Positions 1 through 7,173 of a stretch of 13,238 nt of DNA are shown in pieces. Below the pieces are notes generated by a model. It made no database searches. It saw only the letters and a program-made list of their open reading frames with translations, and had not been told where the DNA came from. Positions within the stretch are counted from its first letter, which is position 1. The number at the start of each line of letters is the position of its first letter. This stretch comes from Candidatus Gerdarchaeota archaeon (GTDB lineage: Archaea > Asgardarchaeota > Heimdallarchaeia > JABLTI01). Location of the stretch: contig JAEOUJ010000415.1 in NCBI GenBank assembly GCA_016839405.1, forward strand, positions 1 to 13,238. The letters are read 5' to 3'. The position numbers and the translations under genes were made by a program.

Positions 1-301
1 CAGCAATATGTGCGCCTACCATTTCAGGTAAAATAATCATATCACGTAAATGTGTTTTAATAGGTTTAATCCTTTTACTTCCTTCTTTAATTCCTCTAAC
101 TTGTTTCCTAATATCTTCTAGTAATTTTTTTCTTCTACTTGTCCAATAAGATGGTCGAGTTAGGCTTCTTCGTTTACGAGATGGTAACATTTTAATAAAT
201 TCATCCATCGATAAAGCTTGAACTTCTTCGAAACTTAAACCCATATACTGGAATTTTCTTAATTCTGCTTGAGTTACTGGTTGTTGTGACAATATTATCA
301 T
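1..301 (-). CDS. rps19: 30S ribosomal protein uS19 (S19/S15e), 5' part only
   Basis: The reading frame runs off the left edge of the window, so about 100 N-terminal residues are visible. uS19 sits in the small-subunit head near the decoding site. The family signature is clear: an N-terminal FQYMGLSFEEVQALSMDEF stretch, then LPSRKRRSL, a basic linker, and the near-invariant KTHLRDMIILPEMVG block at about residues 82-96. ATG at 301 is taken as the start and a TATA-like stretch lies about 26-35 bases upstream. TTG at 292 is a real alternative because AGGA (302-305) lies 9 bases before it. In most archaea uS19 follows uL2 inside the S10 cluster; here it is the first gene of its transcript, with a divergent kinase gene upstream. 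The C-terminal third is outside the window. Confidence 0.95.
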   Translation of the reverse strand, partial: MIILSQQPVTQAELRKFQYMGLSFEEVQALSMDEFIKMLPSRKRRSLTRPSYWTSRRKKLLEDIRKQVRGIKEGSKRIKPIKTHLRDMIILPEMVGAHIA

Positions 302-431
302 TCCTAATTTTTCTTACTAATTAATTGAATATTATTTTCTCTATCCATCTTTCCAAAGCTTTTCAATTAAAAATCTTACTCTTTTAATGAAAAATAAGCT
401 TAATATTAATATCTAATAATTGTTTATTTCC

Positions 432-442
432 TTTAATATAGA
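432..442 (+). promoter_or_regulatory. TATA-box promoter of the kinase/mevalonate 3-kinase-like operon
   Basis: TTTAATATAGA lies 23-33 bases before the ATG at 465. That spacing places the expected start of transcription at or next to the ATG, so the mRNA may be leaderless. The core TTAATATAGA recurs exactly before the gene at 4465, which supports it as a genuine archaeal core promoter. It is assigned by sequence and spacing only. Confidence 0.5.
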
Positions 443-464
443 CTATCAATAACAGTTGATTACT

Positions 465-1343
465 ATGATTTACCAGAATGATGATTCTTTATTATTAGCC
501 ACAGGCTTGCCATTAAAAAGTATTGCAGAAATATTAGTTAAATCCTCAAATATTAAAGAAATGGAAGTCAACTTGAAAAGTTATGGTGAAAAATATTTAC
601 AACGTTATCAGGTTTTCAAAGAATATCAATCTTTAATTAAAAAAGGTGAACAAAAATTACCTATTATCCCAATAATAGCTGGAATACCTGGAATTGGTAA
701 AACATCTTTAGCTAAAGAAATTTCTACTGTTTTAAATATAGGAATTATTATTGGTGGTGATTCATTAAGAACTGCCATTAGGAATCATCTAACCAAAAAA
801 GAAAATGAAGTATTTTTTACCAGCATTTATAATACTTGGAAATTTTATGGTGAAAAATCAACTAAAACTATAATTGAGGGATATAAATCTCAAGCTAAAA
901 TAATGAATAAAACCATTGAACGAATGATTGCTGATAGAGGTTTTAGAGATGGCGAGAGTTTAATAATTGAATATCTGCACTTTTTACCATCACAATTTGA
1001 CTCTGATGTTTTAGCTCATCCTAGTTTAATTCCTATTATCTTCAAAATAAATGATGAATTAATCTATAAAAGAAGAATTAAGAATCGAATAAACTATTCT
1101 CATCTACGCAGCTCTGGTGAAAGATTGCTTTCTCAAATTGATGTCTATCTTACAATACAAGATTACATATGTGAAGAAGCTAAACGTTATGGAATACAAA
1201 TTATTCCCGTTGATAATTTAGATTTAGGTTTTGATTTAGCATTAGAATATTTAACGGAAAAAATAGCAATATTGAACAAAATTAAAGATTATAATAAAGA
1301 AATTCAGATTGTAAATGAAATATTAAAAAACCGTAATGATTAA
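465..1343 (+). CDS. 2-phosphoglycerate-kinase-like P-loop kinase; possible mevalonate 3-phosphate 5-kinase
   Basis: This is a 292-residue P-loop kinase. After about 65 N-terminal residues it has a Walker A motif, AGIPGIGKTS (about residues 72-81). Landmarks of 2-phosphoglycerate kinase follow: GDSLRTAIR near 98-106 (family TDSIREVMR), FTSIYNTWKFYG near 118-129 and IIEYLHFLPS near 167-176 (family IIEGVHLVPG). In methanogens 2-PGK makes 2,3-bisphosphoglycerate for cyclic-2,3-diphosphoglycerate; nothing else here points to that pathway. The gene runs directly into a mevalonate 3-kinase-like gene, so a phosphorylated mevalonate is a reasonable alternative substrate. That is inference from context. 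The ATG at 465 is preferred over the TTG at 456 because of TATA-box spacing. The N-terminal segment matches the ATP-cone-like part of methanogen 2-PGK only weakly. Confidence 0.7.
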   Translation: MIYQNDDSLLLATGLPLKSIAEILVKSSNIKEMEVNLKSYGEKYLQRYQVFKEYQSLIKKGEQKLPIIPIIAGIPGIGKTSLAKEISTVLNIGIIIGGDSLRTAIRNHLTKKENEVFFTSIYNTWKFYGEKSTKTIIEGYKSQAKIMNKTIERMIADRGFRDGESLIIEYLHFLPSQFDSDVLAHPSLIPIIFKINDELIYKRRIKNRINYSHLRSSGERLLSQIDVYLTIQDYICEEAKRYGIQIIPVDNLDLGFDLALEYLTEKIAILNKIKDYNKEIQIVNEILKNRND

Positions 1344-1359
1344 CTTAATGGGTTTTGTT

Positions 1360-2316
1360 ATGAAACAAATTACTAAAGCAGTCGCTTATCCAACAATACC
1401 AATTGTTTTTCTAGGGGGAATAAATCCTAATAGAATTCCTTTATATGATACAATGGGTTTAGCTGTTACGAGCGTAGATGAAACAACAAGAACAGAAACG
1501 ATCATTAGATTAGCAGATAAAAGTTCTGAAAAAATTAATTTCTATTTAAATGGCTCTAAAATTTCCGGAAAAAGAGGGAAACAGATTATAAATCAAATTC
1601 ATAATTTTATGGTATTTATAAATGCGAGAGAAGCTATAACTATCCACTCAAATAATTACAATATTTTTAGTGGAAGTTCAGATTCTGGTTTAGCTGCACT
1701 TTTTACAGCTTTAAATGATTTTTTTGAACAAAATTTAACAAAAGATGAATTATTAAGCTACGCAATGAAAGGATCTGAAAGTGCAGGAAGAAGTCTTTAT
1801 GGCGGGTTAACCTTAACATCTGTAAAAGGAAATACTTTATCAGTTGAACAACTAGCTTCTGAACAGCAATTAACTTCATTAAAACTTTTTACTATTCCTT
1901 TTCATTATAAATCACGAATCTCTGCTGATGAAATTCATAAAACCATAATTACAAATCCAAATTTTCCCAATCGAGTAAAAAATATCCCTAAATGGATTGC
2001 TTTAATTAGAAATGCAATTCAAGCTAATGATTATATAACTGTTCTAATTAATGCAGAGGAAAATATAAAAAATGCCCATGAACTTCTCGAAGAAGTTGGA
2101 TTATATGTACGAAAACATGAAATTATGCGACTCTGTGAAGAAATAGAACAAATCAGAGAAACTGGCATACTAGCTTATTATTTAATTGGAGGTGGAAATT
2201 TAGTAACTATTGCAACAATTGATAAGTATTCAGATGAAGTTACAAGTTTCTTAGAGGAAAATAAATGGGTTTTTTATAAATCTAAAGTTGCAGGACCACC
2301 TAGGATTATTCCATAG
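1360..2316 (+). CDS. GHMP-family protein resembling mevalonate 3-kinase (diphosphomevalonate decarboxylase homologue)
   Basis: With the ATG at 1360 the product is 318 residues; ATGs at 1348 and 1336 (the last overlapping the upstream gene by 8 bases) are alternatives. It belongs to the diphosphomevalonate decarboxylase branch: SGSSDSG at 104-110 is the phosphate-binding loop, and GSESAGRSLYGGL at 138-150 corresponds to the decarboxylase SGSACRS(L/I)xGG block. Decarboxylase hallmarks are missing. The N-terminal KYWGK segment is replaced by AYPTIPIVFLGG (9-20), and the C-terminal DAGPN loop with the catalytic Asp is IGGGN (276-280). From memory, Thermoplasma acidophilum mevalonate 3-kinase has the same three replacements (TAYPTIGVVLLGG, SESAGRSLFGG, TGGSN). 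I therefore infer ATP-dependent phosphorylation of mevalonate at the 3-hydroxyl rather than decarboxylation. It is co-transcribed with the P-loop kinase (16-base gap). Confidence 0.72.
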   Translation: MKQITKAVAYPTIPIVFLGGINPNRIPLYDTMGLAVTSVDETTRTETIIRLADKSSEKINFYLNGSKISGKRGKQIINQIHNFMVFINAREAITIHSNNYNIFSGSSDSGLAALFTALNDFFEQNLTKDELLSYAMKGSESAGRSLYGGLTLTSVKGNTLSVEQLASEQQLTSLKLFTIPFHYKSRISADEIHKTIITNPNFPNRVKNIPKWIALIRNAIQANDYITVLINAEENIKNAHELLEEVGLYVRKHEIMRLCEEIEQIRETGILAYYLIGGGNLVTIATIDKYSDEVTSFLEENKWVFYKSKVAGPPRIIP

Positions 2317-2466
2317 AATTAATAACCAAAAAAATCGCCATTCAATTTAATATTATAATAATCGATTAATAAAGGAATAATTTAATTATTTGTAATATAA
2401 TCATTATTAAGAAATATACATCAATATCATAGTTTGATATTAAATCCCTTGGAAATGGTGTTATTA

Positions 2467-2901
2467 ATGACAAAAGATGAAATTCAGGATATAACAATTG
2501 CAGAAATGTTAAAACTAGAACCTGAAAAACCTGTTGAATTAACTGAAGTATTTCTTGATAAATTGAAACCAGAGATTGGTAAATTTGCTGTTATTATATT
2601 GACCTTGAATAATAAAGTTATTAGAATTATTCCAACAGTTACTAAAAAAGTCCATAAAATAGCTATAGATATTGATAAATTGGCTCCAGATTTTCTTCGA
2701 AAAGTTGGTAATTTGTTTTTTGAATTAAAACTAAAGACACTTTATTCTACTGGTTTATGTTTTGTAGATGAGAAATGTATTTTTGATGTTTATATTGATT
2801 CAAATGAATTTGAAAAAATAGATAAAGAGAAATTAAAAAAGGAAATAATGTCAATAGAGGGAATATCAGAAATAAATATCTCTATTATTGATGTGGAATA
2901 A
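2467..2901 (+). CDS. Conserved archaeal protein of unknown function with CX5C motif (paralogue A)
   Basis: I do not recognise a named family. From the ATG at 2467 the product has 144 residues with no signal peptide or membrane segment. It begins with ITIAEMLKLEPEKPVEL, has two short hydrophobic strands (FAVIIL at about 40-45 and VIRIIP at about 51-56), then YSTGLCFVDEKC (93-104) with Cys98 and Cys104, and ends in a helix-strand pair (IEGISEINISIIDVE) that recalls an ACT or ferredoxin-like fold. The gene at 8273-8686 has the same order of elements and the same YSTGLC(F/L)VD(E/D)xC core, so the two are paralogues. Upstream in-frame starts exist at 2455 (ATG) and 2434 (TTG); 2467 is preferred because GGTG lies 6 bases before it. 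It is separated from the upstream operon by 150 bases, so it may have its own promoter. Confidence 0.75.
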   Translation: MTKDEIQDITIAEMLKLEPEKPVELTEVFLDKLKPEIGKFAVIILTLNNKVIRIIPTVTKKVHKIAIDIDKLAPDFLRKVGNLFFELKLKTLYSTGLCFVDEKCIFDVYIDSNEFEKIDKEKLKKEIMSIEGISEINISIIDVE

Positions 2902-2952
2902 TAAGTAACTATTGTTATTATCAATTTGGAATTTTCAAAAATTACAAGTTTC

Positions 2953-3465
2953 TTAATATTTATCAATTACTTTCCAAACAATTTTTTCGTTATGTTCTGT
3001 TCGTTCAATTTTCTTTTTATCTGCAAGCTCTTGTAATATTTTTAAAAATTCTTCCTTTGGTAGCGGTGCTTTTGCCATTTTCATTAATTCCATTGTATAT
3101 CTTGCATGAAGTGCATCCTCATACTCGAAAGTTGCCCCTGAAAAGAGATCTAAAATGTCATATTCTACCGGAGTTAATGTATCAGATTTTTGTGTAATAT
3201 CTTTTAAGGCATCTGGTTTTGTTTCTGCTAATTTTGTTTTTGATATTGATGCAACTTTACTATTATCTATTAAAATATCTAACAATGATTTGCCTTCGGT
3301 AGCAGTTTTTGACAAACCATAAAGTTGTGCTATTATTTCTAATGAACATCTAGTAAAGTCCTCACGTGAACTAAAGTAGCCCTGATCTGTAAGTTTATCA
3401 ATAAATTCAGCAAGTTTCTTTGGAATTTCAATTGAAATTTTTTCTGACAATATTGACTTCTCCAT
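2953..3465 (-). CDS. Ribbon-helix-helix DNA-binding regulator with C-terminal winged-helix-like domain
   Basis: The 170-residue product starts with a ribbon-helix-helix fold of the CopG/NikR type at about residues 7-49: a basic beta strand (KISIEIPKKLAEFID), a turn at GYFSSREDF, and a second helix (TRCSLEIIAQL). A charged linker is followed by a helical region (about 95-168) ending LPKEEFLKILQELADKKKIER and a short strand, KIVWKVI, which looks like a winged helix. It is most likely a dimeric transcription factor. The ATG at 3465 is the first base after an AT-rich stretch with a TATA-like element about 20 bases upstream, so the mRNA may be leaderless. It is convergent with the plus-strand gene ending at 2901 and lies downstream of tpiA, 129 bases away. 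Its regulated genes are not apparent. Confidence 0.7.
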   Translation of the reverse strand: MEKSILSEKISIEIPKKLAEFIDKLTDQGYFSSREDFTRCSLEIIAQLYGLSKTATEGKSLLDILIDNSKVASISKTKLAETKPDALKDITQKSDTLTPVEYDILDLFSGATFEYEDALHARYTMELMKMAKAPLPKEEFLKILQELADKKKIERTEHNEKIVWKVIDKY

Positions 3466-3556
3466 GTTAAATTATAGATATAATAATAAAAAAAGACAAA
3501 TTTTCAGTTAAAATTGCCTTTCTCATATAATTTTTCTTTTATACTCTTCTAACTTT

Positions 3557-3586
3557 TAGAATGTTTCCTTTAAATTCTACATTCTA
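3557..3586. repeat. Short inverted repeat downstream of tpiA
   Basis: TAGAATGT (3557-3564) and ACATTCTA (3579-3586) form a perfect 8-base inverted repeat with a 14-base spacer. It lies just past the tpiA stop and about 90 bases upstream of the RHH regulator start. No U-tract follows on the minus strand, so it is not a standard terminator. An operator for the regulator or an mRNA 3' hairpin are both possible. Confidence 0.35.
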
Positions 3587-3594
3587 TATACGTT

Positions 3595-4287
3595 TTAGCT
3601 CTTAAAATTGTTTATTATTAATGCCATTTCAGTTAGTATTTTTTTTGGTTCTTGAGCTTTAACTATACCAGATGCTATTAATATTCCTTTTGTACCAAGT
3701 TCTAAAGCTATTTTTACATCATCACTATTTGTAATACCCGCTCCACATAATGGAACAACTTGTGGATTTATTTTTTGAATAATATCTACTGTTTCAGTTA
3801 TTATTTCTGGTTTAGCAGTACTTACTGAAATACCAGAACCAATTAATTCTGGAGGTTCAGTTGCACAACAATCAGGAGATAAAGCTGCAATTGCTCCAGC
3901 AATTCTTGGTGTACTTGCACATACACATGTAAATAAATTGTTTTCTTTTGCTAACTGGATAATTTTATCAATACTTTGAAGCTTTATTTTTTTCTCGCTA
4001 TGATTAATTAATGTACCAATTGCACCTGCTTCTTTTATTGCTTCTATTAAAATGTGACCAGTATTACTCCCTGGAGTTATAGGGTCAATATGTTGAGCAA
4101 AGATAGGAATATCAACTTGAGAGCTGATCATGCGAATATCTGATGATTGAACAGCAATTGCTATACAAACATCCATTTCCTTTGATACTTCTTCACATAT
4201 TTTAGCTAATTCTAAACCTTTTGAACCTGTACCTTGTTTATAGGTTTTGAAATTAATAAGTAGTAAAGGGTAATTAATTGAAGCCAT
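3595..4287 (-). CDS. tpiA: Triosephosphate isomerase, archaeal type
   Basis: The product has 230 residues, the short length typical of archaeal TPI (bacterial and eukaryotic forms are about 250). It interconverts dihydroxyacetone phosphate and glyceraldehyde 3-phosphate in glycolysis and gluconeogenesis, in the cytoplasm. The catalytic residues are in place: Asn12 and Lys14 in INFKTY, His96 in LINHSEKK and Glu144 in CATEPPELIGSG. The phosphate-binding loops follow (GISVSTAKPE and PLCGAGITNSDDV). The ATG at 4287 starts the conserved first strand directly. It is divergent from the RuvC-fold gene (177 bases between starts) and precedes the RHH regulator gene on the same strand. Confidence 0.96.
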   Translation of the reverse strand: MASINYPLLLINFKTYKQGTGSKGLELAKICEEVSKEMDVCIAIAVQSSDIRMISSQVDIPIFAQHIDPITPGSNTGHILIEAIKEAGAIGTLINHSEKKIKLQSIDKIIQLAKENNLFTCVCASTPRIAGAIAALSPDCCATEPPELIGSGISVSTAKPEIITETVDIIQKINPQVVPLCGAGITNSDDVKIALELGTKGILIASGIVKAQEPKKILTEMALIINNFKS

Positions 4288-4430
4288 AAAATCATCTTCA
4301 TCAAATATTTCATGTTTTTATTTCTTTTTCAATTAAATAATCTTTCACTTGTAATTAACTATTGTTTAGTTAATTATTTCAATATGTTAAGCGAGTTTAA
4401 TACATAATAAAAAAATTTGTTAATATTAAA

Positions 4431-4440
4431 TTAATATAGA
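4431..4440 (+). promoter_or_regulatory. TATA-box promoter of the RuvC-fold gene
   Basis: TTAATATAGA ends 24 bases before the ATG at 4465. The same ten bases occur at 433-442 before another plus-strand operon at almost the same distance. A leaderless or very short-leader transcript is expected. It is assigned from sequence and spacing only. Confidence 0.5.
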
Positions 4441-4464
4441 ATGGAATTAAAAAAGTGAATTGAA

Positions 4465-5292
4465 ATGCTAATTTCTCTTGCTACCATGAATTTTAGATTA
4501 TGTCATCTTTTACGAGAGAAATTAACTAAAGGTGGTTTTCGTATAGAACAAATTATACCCGGTGAACCTGCTTCAAAAGGATCTATTTTAGTAATTTCTA
4601 CTGAAGAAGAAATTGGTGATGAAGAATTCAATTATGAAAGATTTGTTGTTCTTTCCAAAAATGAAGTCTTGAATGTTGATAAGGCATATTTAAAAATAAT
4701 GCTGAGTTTAGAGGATAAACGCATTTGGGAATCATTAATAATTGGGATAGATCCAGGTTTAACTATTGGTGTAGCAATTATTACTGATGGTTGTCTAAGA
4801 ACTGCTTTAGAAACTCGAGATAAAAAAGAAGCATTAAATTTTGTTATGAAAGCAATTGAAAATAATCCTGCTAAAATGGCAATAATTCGTGTTGGTTCAA
4901 CTGGGGGTTATAGACGCGTTTTAATTTTAAATGAATTATTGAACATAAAACCAAAAAACGTAACAATAGAAATTGTTGATGAATTACAAACTACTCCATC
5001 TAGTTATCAAGAAGCAAAAGATGGTTTGGCAGAAGGAGCAATAGGTAATTTGAAAATAAAAGCAGGTAAAAATGCAACAGCTGCTATGGAAATAGCATTC
5101 CGTATTGGTGAAAGTGTAAAATCTCCTGAAACATGGGTGCCTTCTGAAGGAGAACTAAAAGAAATACAAATTTTATCACGTCAATATTCAAAAGGAAAGG
5201 TTACAATTTCTAAAAATTTGGCGATTAGAGTTGCTACTGGTTTAATAACTCTTAATGAAGCAATAGAATTACAAAAATCAGAAAATAAATAA
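4465..5292 (+). CDS. RNase H/RuvC-fold archaeal protein
   Basis: The product has 275 residues. The first 90 form a separate alpha/beta domain. A RuvC/RNase H-like core then begins with LIIGIDPGLTIGVAII (91-106), where Asp96 matches the first catalytic Asp of RuvC-type nucleases. IRVGSTGGYRR (141-151), IEIVDELQ (168-175, with Asp172 and Glu173) and NATAAMEIAFRIGE (203-216) fit the later elements of the fold. The position where RuvC has its last Asp pair reads Asn203/Glu209, so nuclease activity is uncertain. A role in DNA repair or recombination is inferred. The SWIM-domain gene 61 bases downstream is on the same strand but has its own TATA-like element. ATG at 4465 is chosen; ATG at 4486 is possible. 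Confidence 0.72.
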   Translation: MLISLATMNFRLCHLLREKLTKGGFRIEQIIPGEPASKGSILVISTEEEIGDEEFNYERFVVLSKNEVLNVDKAYLKIMLSLEDKRIWESLIIGIDPGLTIGVAIITDGCLRTALETRDKKEALNFVMKAIENNPAKMAIIRVGSTGGYRRVLILNELLNIKPKNVTIEIVDELQTTPSSYQEAKDGLAEGAIGNLKIKAGKNATAAMEIAFRIGESVKSPETWVPSEGELKEIQILSRQYSKGKVTISKNLAIRVATGLITLNEAIELQKSENK

Positions 5293-5307
5293 GCTTGAAA
5301 GAAGTTC

Positions 5308-5316
5308 TTTAATATA
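5308..5316 (+). promoter_or_regulatory. Candidate TATA box of the SWIM-domain gene
   Basis: TTTAATATA starts 46 bases before the TTG start at 5354, which leaves room for a roughly 20-base leader containing the AGGAGA ribosome-binding site. It repeats the TTTAATATA seen at 432-440. The SWIM gene may therefore be transcribed both alone and from the upstream gene. Confidence 0.4.
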
Positions 5317-5336
5317 ATTTCTTGGTTTATTCTAAT

Positions 5337-5342
5337 AGGAGA
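5337..5342 (+). promoter_or_regulatory. Ribosome-binding site that supports the TTG start of the SWIM gene
   Basis: AGGAGA lies 11 bases before the TTG at 5354. The nearer TTG at 5347 runs into a stop after four codons. The first ATG in frame (5393) has no comparable site. Confidence 0.5.
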
Positions 5343-5353
5343 ATTATTGGCTC

Positions 5354-5788
5354 TTGAATAATAAAATTGTTAATATACAAAAAAAAGATTTGATGGAATT
5401 AAAATCATTTGAAATTTTCCCCATAATTCTAGAGAATATTAAAGAAGGTACAAAATTAACAATAACAGATATTGAACACTTGGAATCTTGTTTTGGTGAA
5501 CGAGTTGAAAAGGCTCTAGAACTTCTTGGAAATAATAAAGTAAAAAAATATATTTTCCAACCTTCTGGTGTTATTAGGTGGATTGTTACTGGTCATAAAG
5601 ATGAATATTTGATTATTGAACATTCATATTGTTCATGTAAAGATTTCCTTTTTCATGCATTACTTAAGAAAACCATACCATCATGTTATCATTTATTAGC
5701 AAGAGAAATTGCTGAAAGAACTGGTAAATATGAAATTATTGAGATAAATGATTCGAGATATAATTCTTTGATGGAAGAATGGCTATAA
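5354..5788 (+). CDS. SWIM zinc-finger protein, Sws1/Shu2-like
   Basis: The product has 144 residues from a TTG start. The C-terminal half contains a SWIM zinc finger: Cys93 and Cys95 (YCSCKDF), then Cys111 and His113 (CYHLLA). Ala116, three residues after the His, matches the CxC...CxHxxA pattern of the Sws1/Shu2 subfamily, which partners Rad51 paralogues in homologous recombination. The N-terminal half (about 1-90) is helical, with a strand-rich part (KKYIFQPSGVIRWIV) just before the finger. A DNA- or protein-binding role in recombination is inferred, supported by the RuvC-fold gene immediately upstream. The stop codon region overlaps the end of the converging pus10 gene by 6 bases (5783-5788). 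Confidence 0.75.
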   Translation: MNNKIVNIQKKDLMELKSFEIFPIILENIKEGTKLTITDIEHLESCFGERVEKALELLGNNKVKKYIFQPSGVIRWIVTGHKDEYLIIEHSYCSCKDFLFHALLKKTIPSCYHLLAREIAERTGKYEIIEINDSRYNSLMEEWL

Positions 5789-7126
5789 ATTCATCTTGTC
5801 TGGTTCATGCAAATAAATTACATCTAGTTGAGTGCATCTAGCATTACAATTAAGAATGCTACTAAAACTTGGTTTTGTACGACCTGCATCACCAGAGATT
5901 AGTTCTTTAATATACAATCCACCCTGCCCTTCAATGTTTGCTATAAGATGCTTTTCATCAATATAATCAATTATTACTTGATATACCATTTTATTTCGTT
6001 TAATATCTACTCGTCTATGAAGTACTCTTGTTGGTGTTTGCTGGTCGATTTTTATATTAGTTAATTCTTTTGCTAAATTTCGAGCTTCACTTTCTGAAAT
6101 TTCTTTCTCCAATTCAATCTTAGCACGATATGTCTTTCTGCTTTTTTCTGCCATTTCTTTTAATTCTTGTACTTTTTTCTTATCTGCAAAAATAAGGTTA
6201 TTTACTTTAATTTTCCTCTTTGCTTTTCGATTTATTTCCTTCTCTAATTTCTTCAAATTAATTGCCCTAATAAAAGGCTCCCTAATTTCTAAAACAAAAG
6301 GTCTGCCATTCCCTAACATAAGTGCATCAATATCCTCTCGTCCTGCACCATGGAATTTTGAACCAACTCCCTTCGTAATCTTCAATATAGGTTTAGCAAT
6401 TATTTCTTCAACACTTTCTACATATCTTTTACCTGTAAAATTACAATTCTTACATCCTTTTCCATTACAATCATAACATGGCCATTTAGTTTGAGGGATT
6501 GTTCGTATAAATTTGTTGTAACGACCATAAATATAGAGCGATCTTTTTTCAATAACAATATCTTGTTGAGGTAAATCTATTATTATTGTTAAATCAGGTG
6601 TTTTAAATTCAGGGATTTTATCCAATTTATTCATTAATAATTTTCCAATCTCTCGAGTAAATTCTGCTTTAATGCTTTCACCAGTACTTATTTGATATTT
6701 TGCCCGTAAATTGTCTTCTAATTCTATAATATCTGGATAAAATTTGGCACCAATAAGGAAACTGTTGAAATCTTCATTACTAATTTTTTTGGCAATATCA
6801 TATGCGAAATTCTCTAAATTTTCAAAAATACCATTACAAATTTCACAAATAAAATCTCTATTATTATAATCCATATCTAATAAATTATTTTTTTGAAGGG
6901 ATTGTAAAGCTAATTTATTACTTGTATCAGCTATCTTTTTTAACAATATTATAGTATCTTGATTTTTTTCATTAATATTTGCCAATAATTCTAATACAAT
7001 AGCATCTTTTAGAATCTGTCCTCTTTCTTTATTTGATAAACCATAACCAAGAAGAGCAAATTGTCTTCCAAAACAATGATCACATAATTTTTTTTCTAAT
7101 AATAAACGATTTCCTAGTTTAAACAT
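5783..7126 (-). CDS. pus10: tRNA pseudouridine synthase Pus10
   Basis: The product has 447 residues, a normal archaeal Pus10 length. The enzyme makes pseudouridine at tRNA positions 54 and/or 55 in archaea. The N-terminal part has a zinc-binding pair of CxxC motifs, LCDHCFGRQ (Cys15, Cys18) and CEIC (Cys94, Cys97), and a THUMP-like region at about 105-200. A second cysteine cluster, CYDCNGKGCKNC (217-228), precedes the catalytic domain. The catalytic Asp is Asp265 in GAGREDIDALMLG, followed by the family motif GRPFVLEIREP. The C-terminal part ends in a typical pseudouridine-synthase insert (GQGGLYIKELISGD). ATG at 7126 has AGGAAAACC about 8-16 bases upstream. It lies 47 bases after thiL and probably shares its transcript. 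Confidence 0.96.
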   Translation of the reverse strand: MFKLGNRLLLEKKLCDHCFGRQFALLGYGLSNKERGQILKDAIVLELLANINEKNQDTIILLKKIADTSNKLALQSLQKNNLLDMDYNNRDFICEICNGIFENLENFAYDIAKKISNEDFNSFLIGAKFYPDIIELEDNLRAKYQISTGESIKAEFTREIGKLLMNKLDKIPEFKTPDLTIIIDLPQQDIVIEKRSLYIYGRYNKFIRTIPQTKWPCYDCNGKGCKNCNFTGKRYVESVEEIIAKPILKITKGVGSKFHGAGREDIDALMLGNGRPFVLEIREPFIRAINLKKLEKEINRKAKRKIKVNNLIFADKKKVQELKEMAEKSRKTYRAKIELEKEISESEARNLAKELTNIKIDQQTPTRVLHRRVDIKRNKMVYQVIIDYIDEKHLIANIEGQGGLYIKELISGDAGRTKPSFSSILNCNARCTQLDVIYLHEPDKMNL

Positions 7127-7173
7127 AAATTTGGTTTTCCTATCAATTTCTTTAATGTTCCTTGATACGTTAA

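Noticed and set aside
1360..2316. Ordinary diphosphomevalonate decarboxylase
   Set aside because: The N-terminal KYWGK and the DAGPN catalytic Asp loop are both replaced, so decarboxylation by the usual mechanism is unlikely.
3557..3586. Intrinsic terminator after tpiA
   Set aside because: The stem is only 8 bases, AT-rich, and followed by an A-rich rather than U-rich stretch on the minus strand.
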